A stretch of DNA of 16,406 bases from JAGMES01 sp023128035 (GCA_030627905.1 DAOVRZ010000120.1:1-16406), one strand, 5' to 3'. Numbered from the stretch's first letter, positions 1 through 9,353 are shown. Numbers and translations are program-made. The notes: generated from the letters alone by a model not told the origin.

Positions 1-442
1 AAAAATTCTCAAAAAAAAATGGTGCATTCTTTTTTAATAAAAATCTCAAAATACAAATTATAAATTTTAACAATTATGTAAAGATGAATTTTTCTGTTTT
101 ATTGATCGAATAATATTTTACTCGTTAGAGCTGAAAAACTGAAAGGAGAGTTGACAAAAAGATTTTAAATATTTGTAATTGAGCATAAAGCCCTTAACTT
201 TTAATTGGTATTTGAGTAATGATTTAATTTTAATCTCCAGATAATTAAAACTAAGACATGCGGTACATAATCCTTTATTTTACATTATGCTCATAAGGAA
301 AAGCAAAAGGGCTGTAAATATCCAACTATTTGCTATACTACACCAGTCAGAAAAATCATAAAGGTTAAAAAGAGGATCTAAAAAGCAGTTAAGTTAGTGA
401 AAAGCAATAAAGATAATTAGGTTAAACAGAGGAGATGTTAAC
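1..442. other. Gene-free AT-rich leader ahead of the hsd operon
   Basis: No open frame with recognisable protein content is seen on either strand. The stretch is very AT-rich. It contains one plausible sigma-A promoter (151-179, listed separately) and a loose nested inverted repeat: GAGCATAA at 181-188 pairs with TTATGCTC at 285-292, while AGCCCTT at 189-195 pairs with AAGGGCT at 306-312. The second pair lies outside the first, so the two do not form one simple stem. A role in regulating hsdM is possible but not shown. Confidence 0.5.
151..179 (+). promoter_or_regulatory. Candidate sigma-A promoter upstream of hsdM
   Basis: TTGACA (151-156) is a perfect -35 box. It is followed after 17 bp by TGTAAT (174-179), a 5/6 match to the -10 box. 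The distance to the hsdM start is about 260 bp, so the transcript would have a long leader, or a closer promoter exists that I do not recognise. Confidence 0.4.
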
Positions 443-2530
443 ATGCAGAATTTCAACGAAAAAGTCAATTTCATATGGAAGATTGCAGAACTTTTAAGAG
501 GACCCTATAAGCCAGATAAATATGGAGATGTCATACTTCCTATGGCAGTTTTAATAAGATTTGACTGCCTACTTGAAAAGACAAAAGCAGCAGTGGTTGA
601 AAAAGCAAAAACTATTGATATTGAAATGATTTTAAACAGTATGAAAGGATACGGTTTTTCTAATAAATCAAATTTTGAATTTAAAACTTTATTAGATGAT
701 CCAGATAATATTAAAGCGAACTTTGTAGCTTATATTCAATGATTTTCAGCAAATATCAGGGAAATTATAGAGAATTTTGATTTTGATAAGGAAATAAAAA
801 AACTCAATGATAACAACTTGTTATTTTTAGTTATCAAAGAGTTTGCTCAAATAGATTTTCATCCAGAAGAAGTAAGCAATCAAGAAATGGGTTATATATT
901 TGAGGAACTTATCAGGCGTTTTTCAGAAAATGCTGAAGCCGGGGATCATTACACTTCAAGAGAAGTTATTGAATTGATGACCAATATTATATTTACCAAC
1001 TTAGAAGAAGAACTTACTCAGGAAGGAACTATTTTCACAATTGGAGACTATGCTTGTGGAACAGGTGGTATGCTTTCTGTTGCTACAAATTATATAAAGG
1101 AGATGAATCCAGGGGCGCAGGTAGAAGTGTTTGGGCAAGAGCTAAACCCACAGTCGTTTGCTATTTGTAAAGCGGATATTTTAATCAAAGGGCAAAAAGA
1201 AAAGAACATTGTTCTTGGAAATTCGTTTACCTATGATGGGCATAGAAATGAAAAGGTACGTTTTGCATTGATGAATCCACCCTTTGGTGTAGATTGGAAA
1301 AAAGATAAAGAATTTATAGATAGAGAAATAAAAGAGTTTGGATTTGACGGAAGATTTGGAGCAGGAACGCCAAGAACATCCGACGGTTCACTACTATTCC
1401 TTCAACATATGATCTCAAAGATGCAAGAGGACGAAAAAGGTTCAAGAATGACAATTATCTTTAATGGCTCTCCACTTTTTACAGGAGATGCAGGTTCGGG
1501 AGAGTCGGAGATTAGAAGATGGTTAATTGAAAATGATTTATTGGAAGGTATTATTGCTCTTCCAACAGATCTTTTCTACAACACAGGAATTGCAACCTAT
1601 ATTTGGGTGATTACTAATCGCAAAAATGAAAATATCTTAAATGGATCTGTTAGAAAAGGCAAGATTCAGTTAGTGAATGCAACTAAGTTCTATCATAAAA
1701 TGAGAAAATCTTTAGGCTCAAAGAGAAATGAAATTAGCCAAGCAGATATAAAAGAGATCACACGTATTTATGGTGAATTTAAAGAAAATGAATATTGCAA
1801 AATTTTTGATAACAAAGAGTTTGGTTTTCTTAAAATAAATATTGATAGACCGTTAAAGCTTAACTTCCAAATTACCGAAGAACGCATTGAAAACTTATAC
1901 TCAGAATCAGCTTTTTATAAACTTTATGATGAAGATAAAGTAGAAGAACTAGAGCTTAAAAAAGAAAGAAAAACTATCAAGAAAACAGAGCTTACAGTAC
2001 TTCAAAAACAATATAAAGGAAAAGAACTTCAAGATGATAAAATTAGCACTTTAAAAATACATTTGAGTGTAAAGCTTTATAAAAATAGAGAAGAGTTCAA
2101 AAAGATTTTGGATGAAATATTAAGAGATTTTGAGCTTACTAATACCCTATCCAAAGCTGTACTTATGGGACTTTCAGAAAGAGATGAAACAGCTGACTAT
2201 TGTTATAAGGGTAAGAAAAAAGAAGCAGATCCAACACTTAGAGATACAGAAAGCATATCACTTTCTCTAGATGTAGAGGGTTGCGAAGTAGATACCGAAA
2301 AGCATATTAAAAAAGAGAAGCAAAATATCTTAGAATACGTAGAAAGAGAAGTCAAACCGCATGTCAAAGAGTTTTGGATTGATCACAGTAAAACAAAGAT
2401 TGGGTATGAGATACCATTTACAAGATATTTTTATAAGTATAAGGAATTGAGACTATTTGAAGAGATTATGAAGGAAGTTGAGGAGCTTGAAAGAGAGATT
2501 CAAGTGGAGATAAAGAAGGTGTTAGGGTAA
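443..2530 (+). pseudogene. hsdM: Type I restriction-modification DNA methyltransferase (M subunit), interrupted by TGA
   Basis: HsdM is the N6-adenine methyltransferase subunit of type I restriction systems; with HsdS it methylates a bipartite DNA target. Reading through one stop gives about 695 residues. The N-terminal helical region is followed by the SAM-binding motif ACGTGGM (about residue 204) and the catalytic NPPF motif (about 278-281). The C-terminal third is charged, helical and coiled-coil-like. The start follows AGAGGAG (428-434) by 8 bases. The only defect is TGA at 740-742 (codon 100). The reading frame is unchanged after it and conservation resumes at once (FSANIREI). In the family this site is usually Gly (YINGFS-like), so a GGA-to-TGA change is the likely cause. 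The stop overlaps the hsdS ATG by one base. An internal restart at 818 would lack the N-terminal domain, so the methylase is probably inactive. Confidence 0.9.
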
Positions 2531-3863
2531 TGGGTGATATTAAATATAGAAAAGTAGAAGAGCTGAAGAATAGTGGAATTGAGTGGCTCGGGATGATACC
2601 AAAAGAGTGGTATGTTGGGAACTTAAGATGGTACTTATCTTGTAAAAGTGGTGATTTTATTAGTAATACTGAGGTGGAAAAAGATAAAACAAAAGGAAAA
2701 GTGATACCTGTTATAGGCGGTAATGGCATAATGTGATAGATATAATGTAAAATGTAAAACTATAGCAGTCGGTAGAGTAGGAGCGTTATGTGGAAATGTT
2801 CATTTAATTGAAAAGTTATGTTGGATTACAGATAATAGTTTAATAATCAAAGTCCTTAATAGTAATATTAATTTAAAATATTTAGAATTAGTGTTATATA
2901 TTTTAAATTTAAATAGATTCTCCACATCTACTGCACAACCATTAATAACTAGTGAAACTATAAAAAGAAGAAAGATATGTATTTCAGCTAAAGATGAACA
3001 ACAAAAAATCGCCAATTTCCTCAATATAAAAACAGCTCAATTTGACTCCATAATATAAAAAAAGAAAAGCTTATTGAGAAATTGGAAGAAGCAAAGAAAA
3101 GCCTTATCTCTGAAGTGGTAACAGGCAAGGTGAAAATTGTTGATGGACAGATGGTGAAACGACAGCCAGAAGAGATGAAGGGTAGTGGGGTTAAGTGGCT
3201 GGGGAAGATACCGAAGGGGTGGGAGAGAGCTAGGTTAAAACAATTAGTGTCATTAAAGATAACAGATGGACCACATGAAACTCCAGAGTTTTTTGATAGT
3301 GGGATACCGTTTCTATCTGCAGAAGCAATTGTAAACTCTGAAATTAGCTTTCCGAATATGAGAGGATATATTAGTGAAAACCAATATAAAGTTTATAAAA
3401 GAAATGCTATGTTCTACTAAATGATATCCTTTTTTGCAAATCTGGTTCAACTACTGGTAAATCTGCATTAGTGAAAACAAATGATGTATTCGGGATATGG
3501 TCTCCTTTAGCAATTATTAGGGCTAATAACGATAGAATTCATTACAAAAATTTATTTTACGTAATTCAATCAAAATGCTTCAAAATTCAGGTTGAAAATT
3601 ATTGGTCATTTGGAACTCAACCTAATATTGGCATGGGAACATTAGAACACTTGTTTATTCCTTACAGCACACATGATTTAGAACAAAAAACAATTGCTCA
3701 ATTTCTTGATGCTAAAGTGAGTGAGCTCGACAGAACCATTAATTTAGTTTATGAGCAAATAGATAAACTCAAACAAGCAAAACAAGCCCTCATCTCAGAA
3801 GTCGTAACAGGCAAAATCGATCTAAGAGATTGGGAAATCATCGTGAAGGAGGTAGAACAATGA
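2530..3863 (+). pseudogene. hsdS: Type I restriction-modification specificity subunit, three frame breaks
   Basis: HsdS carries two target-recognition domains, each reading half of the DNA site, joined by conserved helices. Both halves are visible: 'GIEWLGMIPKEW' opens the first and 'GVKWLGKIPKGW' the second, and each ends in the spacer helix 'LISEVVTGK' (around 3100 and 3790). The frame changes at about 2734, where conserved sequence resumes as DRYNVKCKTIAVGR in the next frame; the family pattern GIMGYSDRYN suggests 8 missing bases. It changes again at about 3056, where one added base restores IISKKEKLIEKL, and at about 3418, where one added T restores MFYLNDILF. The last frame ends at 3863 and overlaps the hsdR start by ATGA. 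No full-length product can be made from this sequence. Switching between TRD variants is common for hsdS, but no inverted second copy is present here. Confidence 0.88.
3846..3853 (+). promoter_or_regulatory. Strong ribosome binding site for hsdR
   Basis: AAGGAGGT lies 6 bases ahead of ATG 3860. It decides that start over the more upstream in-frame ATG at 3830, which lies inside hsdS coding sequence. Confidence 0.8.
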
Positions 3864-6821
3864 TTACATCCATTACCCCGGATATTCTAAAAGAGAAGTC
3901 TTTTCAAAAACTTATTAAAGAATATCTGATTAATGATAATGGTTATGTGGAGTCTTTTAACCAAGACTATGACAAAAGCTATGCCATTGATATAGAGTGC
4001 TTATTCTCCTTTTTAGAAACTACTCAAGAAAAGCAGATGAACAAGCTTAAAGCGATCTATAAAACAAATTATCGTTCTAAAGTGCTGAGTAACCTTGATA
4101 GAGAATTAAGAACCAGAAGCTCTATAGATGTATTAAAGCATGGTATCAAAGATTATGGTGTGAAACTTAATCTGGCCTATTTCAAACCTCCTACAGATTT
4201 AAATCCTGATCAGTTTATCTTATATAAGCAAAACATTTTATCTGTTACAGAAGAACTTATTTATATTGATGAAAAGAGAATAGATTTGGTGATATTTTTA
4301 AACGGTATTCCAATTATCACAATGGAGCTTAAAAATGCTTTTACAGGCCAAACCTATAAAAATGCCATTAAACAGTATAAGAAAGATAGAAGCAAAACAG
4401 AGCAGCTTTTTAGATTTAAAGAAAGAAGCATCGTAAACTTTGCAATGGATACAGATGAAGCTTATATGAGCACAAAATTAAATAATGAAAAAACAGTCTT
4501 TCTACCATTTAATAAAGGTGTTGGAGATGGGCCGGGCAACCCAGAAGTCGAGGGTAAACTTAAAACCCATTACATTTGGGAGGAAATCTTAAAAAAAGAT
4601 TCTATCCTTGAGATTATTCATAAATTTACTTATATTGATAAGGGAGAAAAAGTCCTTGAAAACGGAGACACACTTATAAAGGAAACGGTGATATTCCCAA
4701 GGTATCATCAATTGGATGTGGTAAAGAAAGTCTTGCATCATGTTAAACATCATGGCTCTGGTCAAAAATATTTAATTCAACATTCGGCAGGCTCAGGAAA
4801 AACCAATTCTATTACCTGGTTAGCTCATAGACTTGTATCTTTACATGATCCAGACAACAATATTATTTTTAATGGTGTTATTATGATTACTGACAGAAGA
4901 GTATTGGATCAGCAACTACAAGACTCTATTTATCAGTTAGAACATAAAATTGGATTGGTGGCAAAGATTGATGATGATTCAAACCAACTTGCCAGTGAAA
5001 TTGAAAAAGGAACTAAAATCATTATTACTACCATTCAAAAATTTCCTTACATTCTCGAAAAAGTATCTGGTACTCAAGGAAAAAATATGCTATTGTCATA
5101 GACGAGGCTCATTCTTCTACTTCGGGTAGAAATATAATGGCTTTGAAAGAAGCTCTTTCTCTAGAAGAAGCGGCTGATTTAGCATCTTCAGAGGAAGCAG
5201 AAGAAATAGACACAGAAGATAAAATCAATAAGGAACTAGAGCAATTTGTAGATAGAGATAAGGTAAGCTTTTTTGCTTTTACTGATAAACCTAAAGGCAC
5301 AACCCTTAGGCTTTTCGGGATGGAGGGCGAAGACGGCAAGTATTACCCGTTCCATATTTATAGTATGCGACAAGCTATAGAAGAAGGTTTCATCCTAGAT
5401 GTTTTAAAAAACTATATGACTTATAAAATGTTCTATAACGTCAATAAAAAGATCGAAGAAGATCCTGCTTTTGATAAGAGTAAAGCCACAAAATCTATAG
5501 CCAGATATGTAAGCTTACACCCTCACAACATTTCTCAAAAAACAGAAATCATGATCGAGCATTTTAGAAACTTCACCTTAAAGAAAATAGGTGGTGAAGC
5601 AAAGGCAATGCTGGTGACTTCTTCAAGACTTCATGCTGTTAGATATAAGCTGGCGTTTGATGAATACATAAGACGTAAAGGATATAATGACTTAAAAACC
5701 CTCGTAGCATTTTCAGGAACTGTAAAAAACGAGGGAGACGAGTATAAAGAAACAAAAATGAACAATGGTTTAAGTGAATCCCAACTTCCAAAGGAATATG
5801 ATAAAGATGAATTAAAGATTTTAATTGTAGCCAATAAATATCAAACGGGCTTTGTCAACCTAAACTACACACCATGTATGTAGACAAAAAACTTTCAGGT
5901 GTAAAAGCCGTTCAGACCCTTTCAAGACTTAATCGTATCTATCCAGGGAAAGAAGATACCTTTGTATTGGATTTTGTAAACGAACCAGATGATATTCTAG
6001 CTACCTTTCTACCTTTTTATAGAGTTACAGTTCTTGATAATGATATAGAACCTAATGAAATCTATACAATAGAAAGAACTATTTACGATTAGCAAGTAAT
6101 TGATAAAGATGATGTCATACTATTTACTGATATTTTCTACAAAGAAAAGCATTTAAAAACAGATGCAAGCATTATGAATAACTGCGTGAACAATTCTGTT
6201 AACAGGATGGCTGATTTTACGAGAGAAGAAACCATTGCTTTTAAAGATCTTATTAATAGATTTATGAATTTATATTCACTTATTATTCAAGTTGCACCTA
6301 TTGTTGATACGGAGTTACATAGACTGAATATTTACTTAAGATTCTTAATTAAGAAAATCGAGATAGAAAGCACAGGTGGCGTTAATATTACAGATAAAGT
6401 ACTTTTGCAGTTCTATAAATTGGAAAAACAAACTGAAGGTCTTATTGATCTTGAAGTTGGAGAAAGTATGGGTGTTGATATTCGTGTTTCAGGTGGAGGA
6501 AAAGTTGCAGAGGAAGAAACCGATTTATTAAGTCTTATCATCGAAAGACTTAATGAAAAATATGGAACTAACTTTGCTGAATCAGAAAAACTTGCTGTAG
6601 AACAAATTAGTGCTAACTTAAGAGCAAATAAAGATTTGGAAATGAAAGCGAAAGTAAACTCTTACGATGTATTTAAACATGCTTTTGAACCAACATTTTT
6701 AGAAGGTGTAATTCAAGAGTATGACAAAAACCAAGAATTCTACGGTCGAATTTTAAAGGACGAGAACTTTAGAAACAAACTTATGGATCTCATTATGCTG
6801 GATATATATGCATCCTTTTAA
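3860..6821 (+). pseudogene. hsdR: Type I restriction endonuclease / translocase (R subunit), two frameshifts and a TAG
   Basis: HsdR is the ATP-driven translocase and nuclease of type I systems. The start at 3860 is chosen because AAGGAGGT (3846-3853) lies 6 bases upstream and the ATG overlaps the hsdS stop. The nuclease motif is visible as D142 followed by E156-L-K158 (IDLVIF ... TMELKN). Walker A is AGSGKT at residues 310-315, and the DEAH box (IDEAHSS) is encoded at about 5098-5118. Three lesions are present: the A-tract at 5080-5085 is one base short, breaking the frame just before DEAH; one A appears missing between 5854 and 5855 (GFDQPKLHTM would be restored); and TAG occurs in frame at 6090-6092 (TIYD-stop-QVIDKDD). 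The C-terminal helical region runs to 6821. The first frameshift alone would truncate the protein to about 413 residues, without most of the motor. Confidence 0.9.
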
Positions 6822-6879
6822 AAAACAGTTAACACTGACACTCAAAACGTTTGAAATCGTGTTAAGTGTCAAGGTGCTT

Positions 6880-6909
6880 AAGACCAGGTCTAAAAACCTG
6901 GTCTTTTTT
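6880..6909 (+). terminator. Rho-independent terminator after hsdR (GACCAG-family palindrome)
   Basis: AAGACCAGG (6880-6888) pairs perfectly with CCTGGTCTT (6897-6905) across an 8-base loop, followed by a T-run to 6909. It closes the hsd operon. It is the first of a family of related palindromes that recurs through the window. Confidence 0.85.
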
Positions 6910-6929
6910 AGTGTCGTAGTTGAAAAAAA

Positions 6930-6992
6930 TTATCCAGTTGATTCCACACTTACAACAAAGGTTTCTGGAATGTTATCAAAATATAATATCAT
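6930..6992 (-). pseudogene. Fragment: 3' end of a gene like the small lipoprotein at 9416
   Basis: The minus strand reads ...NIPETFVVSVESTG-stop (stop at 6930-6932). This resembles the C-terminus of the intact lipoprotein at 9416-9778 (...LHFVVNVESAE-stop). The DNA similarity continues beyond the stop codon through 'tttagtg' and up to the adjacent palindrome, matching the stretch at 9380-9460. No matching N-terminal part is seen: upstream the minus strand soon reaches the TPR gene promoter. I infer a truncated duplicate of the lipoprotein module. The matched stretch is short, so this is moderate evidence. Confidence 0.5.
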
Positions 6993-7051
6993 AAAACAGT
7001 TTCTTGTAAAATTCTAACACATAGTAATAATGGTTTACATTCATACAAAGT

Positions 7052-7095
7052 AGATTAAATAAACATTTTACTAAAAACTTGCAAATGTTTAATCT
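7052..7095. promoter_or_regulatory. Imperfect inverted repeat over the -35 region of the TPR gene
   Basis: AGATTAAA...CATTT (7052-7068, with four extra bases TAAA inside) faces AAATGTTTAATCT (7083-7095). The right arm overlaps the -35 box at 7079-7084. The position is right for an operator, but the repressor is unknown. Confidence 0.35.
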
Positions 7096-7107
7096 GTACT
7101 ATATAAT
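7079..7107 (+). promoter_or_regulatory. Sigma-A promoter of the TPR/peptide unit
   Basis: TTGCAA (7079-7084) and a perfect TATAAT (7102-7107) are separated by 17 bp. The start codon lies 41 bp beyond the -10 box, preceded by AAAGGGG (7133-7139) as the ribosome site. Confidence 0.7.
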
Positions 7108-7148
7108 TAGTTAGGGTTTGACAATTACAGACAAAGGGGCTGGAAAAA

Positions 7149-8306
7149 ATGGTTGAGGAAAATCAATTTTTGCAAGTTTATACTGAGTTACGTGAAGAGT
7201 CGATGGCATTTATGAACGAACATCACGATTACTTTAATGCTTATAATAAGGCAAATCAAGCTAATTTAATAGCAGAAAAATATTTAAAAGATACAGAAAA
7301 AATTATTGAAAGTAAAGTATTAATGGGGGTTGCCCATATGGATGCTAATCAGTGGGAAGGGCATGATATGCTACGAAATTTATATATAGATAATCTAGAT
7401 TATTTAAAACTCAATGACAGATTATATTTATGGGTAAAAACAGCATTAGCAAGAGCAAAAAGGGTTATAGGTGAATATGATGAATCTATAGAAATATTGA
7501 AGAGTAATATAGATTATGTTCAAAAGAAGTTCAAATTTAGAAAAGATAATGTACCAGCTTCCTATAGGGCAGGTGTGGCCACTTGTCTATATGAAATTAC
7601 TGGATGTTTAATCTTTAAACATGGCGAGGAAAAAAGTATTGCTGATTTTTTGGAGTTAGAAAAAATTATAGAAAATAAAAACGATCAAGAAAAAGAGGAT
7701 TACATTCTAGACCTTTTAAAAAAGGATGATTATTCTGTGTTGAATATTGCAGAGATTCTTCAAGAAGCTGAAGATTACGCCTTGGAAACTGTAACATTCA
7801 CAACTAAATATAATTTAAAGGAATTAAAGTTAGTTGCAATGTTAAACCTAGGGTGTTTATTGGTTGAGCAAGGAAAGTTTACAGAAGCATTAGATAAATT
7901 TAACGAAATTGTTAATGAGGAATATATACAAAAGCATTTATTAGGAAATGTTTTGGATGAGATGGGGTTAATTAAGCTAAAAACTAATCAACTAGAGGAA
8001 GCAAAAGAATGTTTAGATAAATCATGGGAATGGTTAGTATCAAAAAAGGATATGAAGGAGTTCTGTCGAAATTGTTATATATATGCATTATATCACATTA
8101 AATTAGGTAATCTTGATATGGCGTATGCTAGTGCTGAATTCGGATATAAGCAAATTGGAAAAGGGAATATTTATTGTTTAAGATTGTTGTATTTAATTTC
8201 CTATTATAAAACACTTGTAGCAAAGAGAAAAGGAGAAAAATCTGAATATGTGTTCTATAAGTACAACTTAGAACAATACAAAAATAAACTAAAAAGGAGA
8301 CGGTAG
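7149..8306 (+). CDS. TPR-repeat protein, Rap/RRNPP-like candidate peptide receptor
   Basis: This is an intact 385-residue, soluble, mostly helical protein with no signal peptide and no membrane segment. TPR-like helix pairs are clearest in the C-terminal half, for example LNLGCLLVEQGKFTEALDKF and LDEMGLIKLKTNQLEEAKEC, then YALYHIKLGNLDMAYASAEF. I see no helix-turn-helix at the N-terminus, so it resembles Rap-type regulators (about 380 residues, helical bundle plus TPRs) more than the DNA-binding RRNPP members. Its stop lies 2 bp from the ATG of a 33-codon gene, the arrangement typical of receptor/peptide pairs. A generic TPR scaffold is the main alternative. The TPR call is confident; the signalling role is inferred from length, fold and neighbour. 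Confidence 0.8.
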   Translation: MVEENQFLQVYTELREESMAFMNEHHDYFNAYNKANQANLIAEKYLKDTEKIIESKVLMGVAHMDANQWEGHDMLRNLYIDNLDYLKLNDRLYLWVKTALARAKRVIGEYDESIEILKSNIDYVQKKFKFRKDNVPASYRAGVATCLYEITGCLIFKHGEEKSIADFLELEKIIENKNDQEKEDYILDLLKKDDYSVLNIAEILQEAEDYALETVTFTTKYNLKELKLVAMLNLGCLLVEQGKFTEALDKFNEIVNEEYIQKHLLGNVLDEMGLIKLKTNQLEEAKECLDKSWEWLVSKKDMKEFCRNCYIYALYHIKLGNLDMAYASAEFGYKQIGKGNIYCLRLLYLISYYKTLVAKRKGEKSEYVFYKYNLEQYKNKLKRRR

Positions 8307-8308
8307 AA

Positions 8309-8410
8309 ATGTTGAAGTTGGAACCTGTTTTTGAGTTGAACGTAGGGGAGGTAATAGAGCCTATTGTTACAAGTGGACCTGGTGGACCATTAACACAACC
8401 TTGGGAATAG
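8309..8410 (+). CDS. 33-residue peptide, candidate signalling or modified peptide precursor
   Basis: ATG at 8309 follows the TPR gene stop by 2 bp. AAGGAGACGG, within the end of that gene (about 8294-8303), serves as ribosome site. The product begins MLKLEPVFELNVGEVIEPIV and ends TSGPGGPLTQPWE. It has no cysteine and no hydrophobic signal sequence, unlike classical Phr-type pre-peptides, so secretion would need a leader-independent route or a dedicated exporter. The Gly/Pro-rich, Trp-containing tail looks like a distinct core region after an acidic, hydrophobic leader. Tight coupling to the TPR gene and the good ribosome site argue that it is translated. I do not recognise the family. It could be a pheromone, a RiPP precursor or a small partner protein. 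Confidence 0.6.
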   Translation: MLKLEPVFELNVGEVIEPIVTSGPGGPLTQPWE

Positions 8411-8482
8411 TTTGAGAAAGTATAAATAGAAAAAGAGAAATACAGAGGGTAAAATATTATAGAGAAAAAAATTTAGAATTAA

Positions 8483-8513
8483 AAAGACCAGGTTAATAAC
8501 CTGGTCTTTGCTT
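8483..8513 (+). terminator. Near-perfect palindrome / terminator after the TPR-peptide unit
   Basis: AAAGACCAGGTTA (8483-8495) is followed after one base by its exact complement TAACCTGGTCTTT (8497-8509). The T-run after the stem is short (TTTGCTT), so as a terminator it is modest. It belongs to the GACCAG palindrome family. Confidence 0.6.
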
Positions 8514-8800
8514 ATGGATCCGAAGATCAAAGCTCAGGCAAATTTGAGTGGGCTTTATGCCTCATATAGATTTCTTAAACTATTGGAGATCGACGATACT
8601 TAGACTTGTTCCGGGTTTCTTTAACTTGATTTTAAAGGATTTTTTGAAGTAAGTTTTCAACGTTACTCATGTGATCACCATCAGTTTATATTCTACTCAA
8701 TTTATTCGCTGTTTAAAACGATGTTCCTTTTTGAAAGGATAAATATACTTCTATGTTACCGAAAAGCCTGAGATGGGGGATAGGGGGCAAATGAATGGAT

Positions 8801-8827
8801 AAAGACTAGACTAATGACCTAGTGAAT
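8801..8827. repeat. Degenerate member of the GACCAG palindrome family
   Basis: AAAGACTAGACTAATGACC followed by TAGTGAAT aligns base for base with the intact members (AAAGACCAGGCTAATAACC followed by TGGTCTTT), with several substitutions that spoil the stem. Confidence 0.5.
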
Positions 8828-8917
8828 CTGAACATTGTAAAAGCCCAGGTAAAAATGTCAGTTTTTTAAAAATCAGAAGAAGGATATTTATATAGTATCT
8901 AGAATATAGTATATATA

Positions 8918-8959
8918 CCACACCACCGCGAAACGGCAAAAACCCCCGTCTGGTGCGGG
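8918..8959. repeat. GC-rich hairpin element, copy 1
   Basis: CCACACCA (8918-8925) can pair with TGGTGCGGG, and an inner ACGG pairs with CCGT around CAAAAACCC. A second copy at 13185-13230 keeps the loop and inner stem while the outer arm differs, as expected for a structured element. It stands between the 'agaagga' segment and the leader-like block at both sites. Confidence 0.5.
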
Positions 8960-9106
8960 AATGCTGATAAACGTTGAAATGACGCCATTTGTGAAGGGTG
9001 AAGCTACTTGTAAAGAGTGTAGAAAGTAGTAGAAAACTGTCGAAAATAAATATGGTGTGGAAAATTGATTTTGAGCCCAATAGTATCAAGGATTTTCAAG
9101 ACAATA

Positions 9107-9290
9107 GTTACAATAGACATACTTCCTATTGAGGAATTGAAACATATCTTCTGGACTCTCTTCATTCTGCAATTTTCTTGTTACAATAGACATACTTCCT
9201 ATTGAGGAATTGAAACCGGATGACAACCGCCTGATTAGGCTCGATTTTGGTTAGTTACAATAGACATACTTCCTATTAAGGAATCAAAAA
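9107..9290. CRISPR. Short CRISPR array: three repeats, two spacers, no cas genes
   Basis: A 37-base repeat beginning GTTACAATAGACATACTTCC and ending GAGGAATTGAAAC occurs identically at 9107-9143 and 9180-9216. A third copy at 9254-9290 is intact for its first 24 bases and then degenerates (AAGGAATCAAAAA), which is normal for the leader-distal end. Spacers are 36 bases (9144-9179) and 37 bases (9217-9253) and are unrelated to each other. The GAATTGAAAC end resembles repeats of clostridial type I-B systems. The block just before the first repeat (…TTTTCAAGACAATA) recurs before a lone repeat at 13274, which supports it as the leader and gives left-to-right transcription. No cas gene lies in the window, so any activity would depend on Cas proteins encoded elsewhere. 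Confidence 0.88.
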
Positions 9291-9317
9291 AAGATCAGGC
9301 TTAGCTCTGATCTTTTT
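9288..9317 (+). terminator. Terminator at the end of the CRISPR array
   Basis: AAAAAGATCAG (9288-9298) pairs exactly with CTGATCTTTTT (9307-9317). Its left arm overlaps the last bases of the degenerate third repeat. A near copy is at 11266-11296. Confidence 0.75.
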
Positions 9318-9353
9318 AATTGGTGTAGATGATGATCGTAGTCAGATAAAATG

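Larger units (their letters stand above)
8411..9106. other. Gene-free region of palindromes and leader-like sequence before the CRISPR array
   Basis: No convincing protein gene is seen. In order it contains a perfect palindrome (8483-8509); a weaker stem with AAAGC near 8529 and GCTTT near 8552; a stretch (about 8560-8795) where I recognise nothing beyond a 12-codon minus-strand frame MSNVENLLQKIL near 8640-8680; a degenerate palindrome copy (8801-8827); an 'agaaggatattta' segment (about 8876); a GC-rich hairpin (8918-8959); and a leader-like block (about 9070-9106) ending directly at the first CRISPR repeat. Confidence 0.6.

Noticed and set aside
740..742. In-frame TGA in hsdM as a possible recoded (for example selenocysteine) codon
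   Set aside because: The position is usually Gly in the family, no selenocysteine insertion hairpin is evident just downstream, and the neighbouring hsd genes are also broken, so simple nonsense mutation is more likely.
2530..3863. hsdS breaks as programmed phase variation
   Set aside because: No long homopolymer or short tandem repeat lies at the three breaks, and no inverted partial hsdS copy or recombinase is present. Several independent breaks fit decay better.
6829..6873. Interleaved complementary segments TTAACAC, GACACT, GTGTTAA and AGTGTC after hsdR
   Set aside because: The arms resemble one another, so the pseudoknot-like order may simply reflect one short repeat. The strong terminator at 6880 is sufficient to explain the end of the operon.
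8811..9089. Minus-strand 92-codon open frame covering the hairpin and leader-like block
   Set aside because: It spans repeat modules that recur elsewhere without keeping the frame, and the translation shows no domain.
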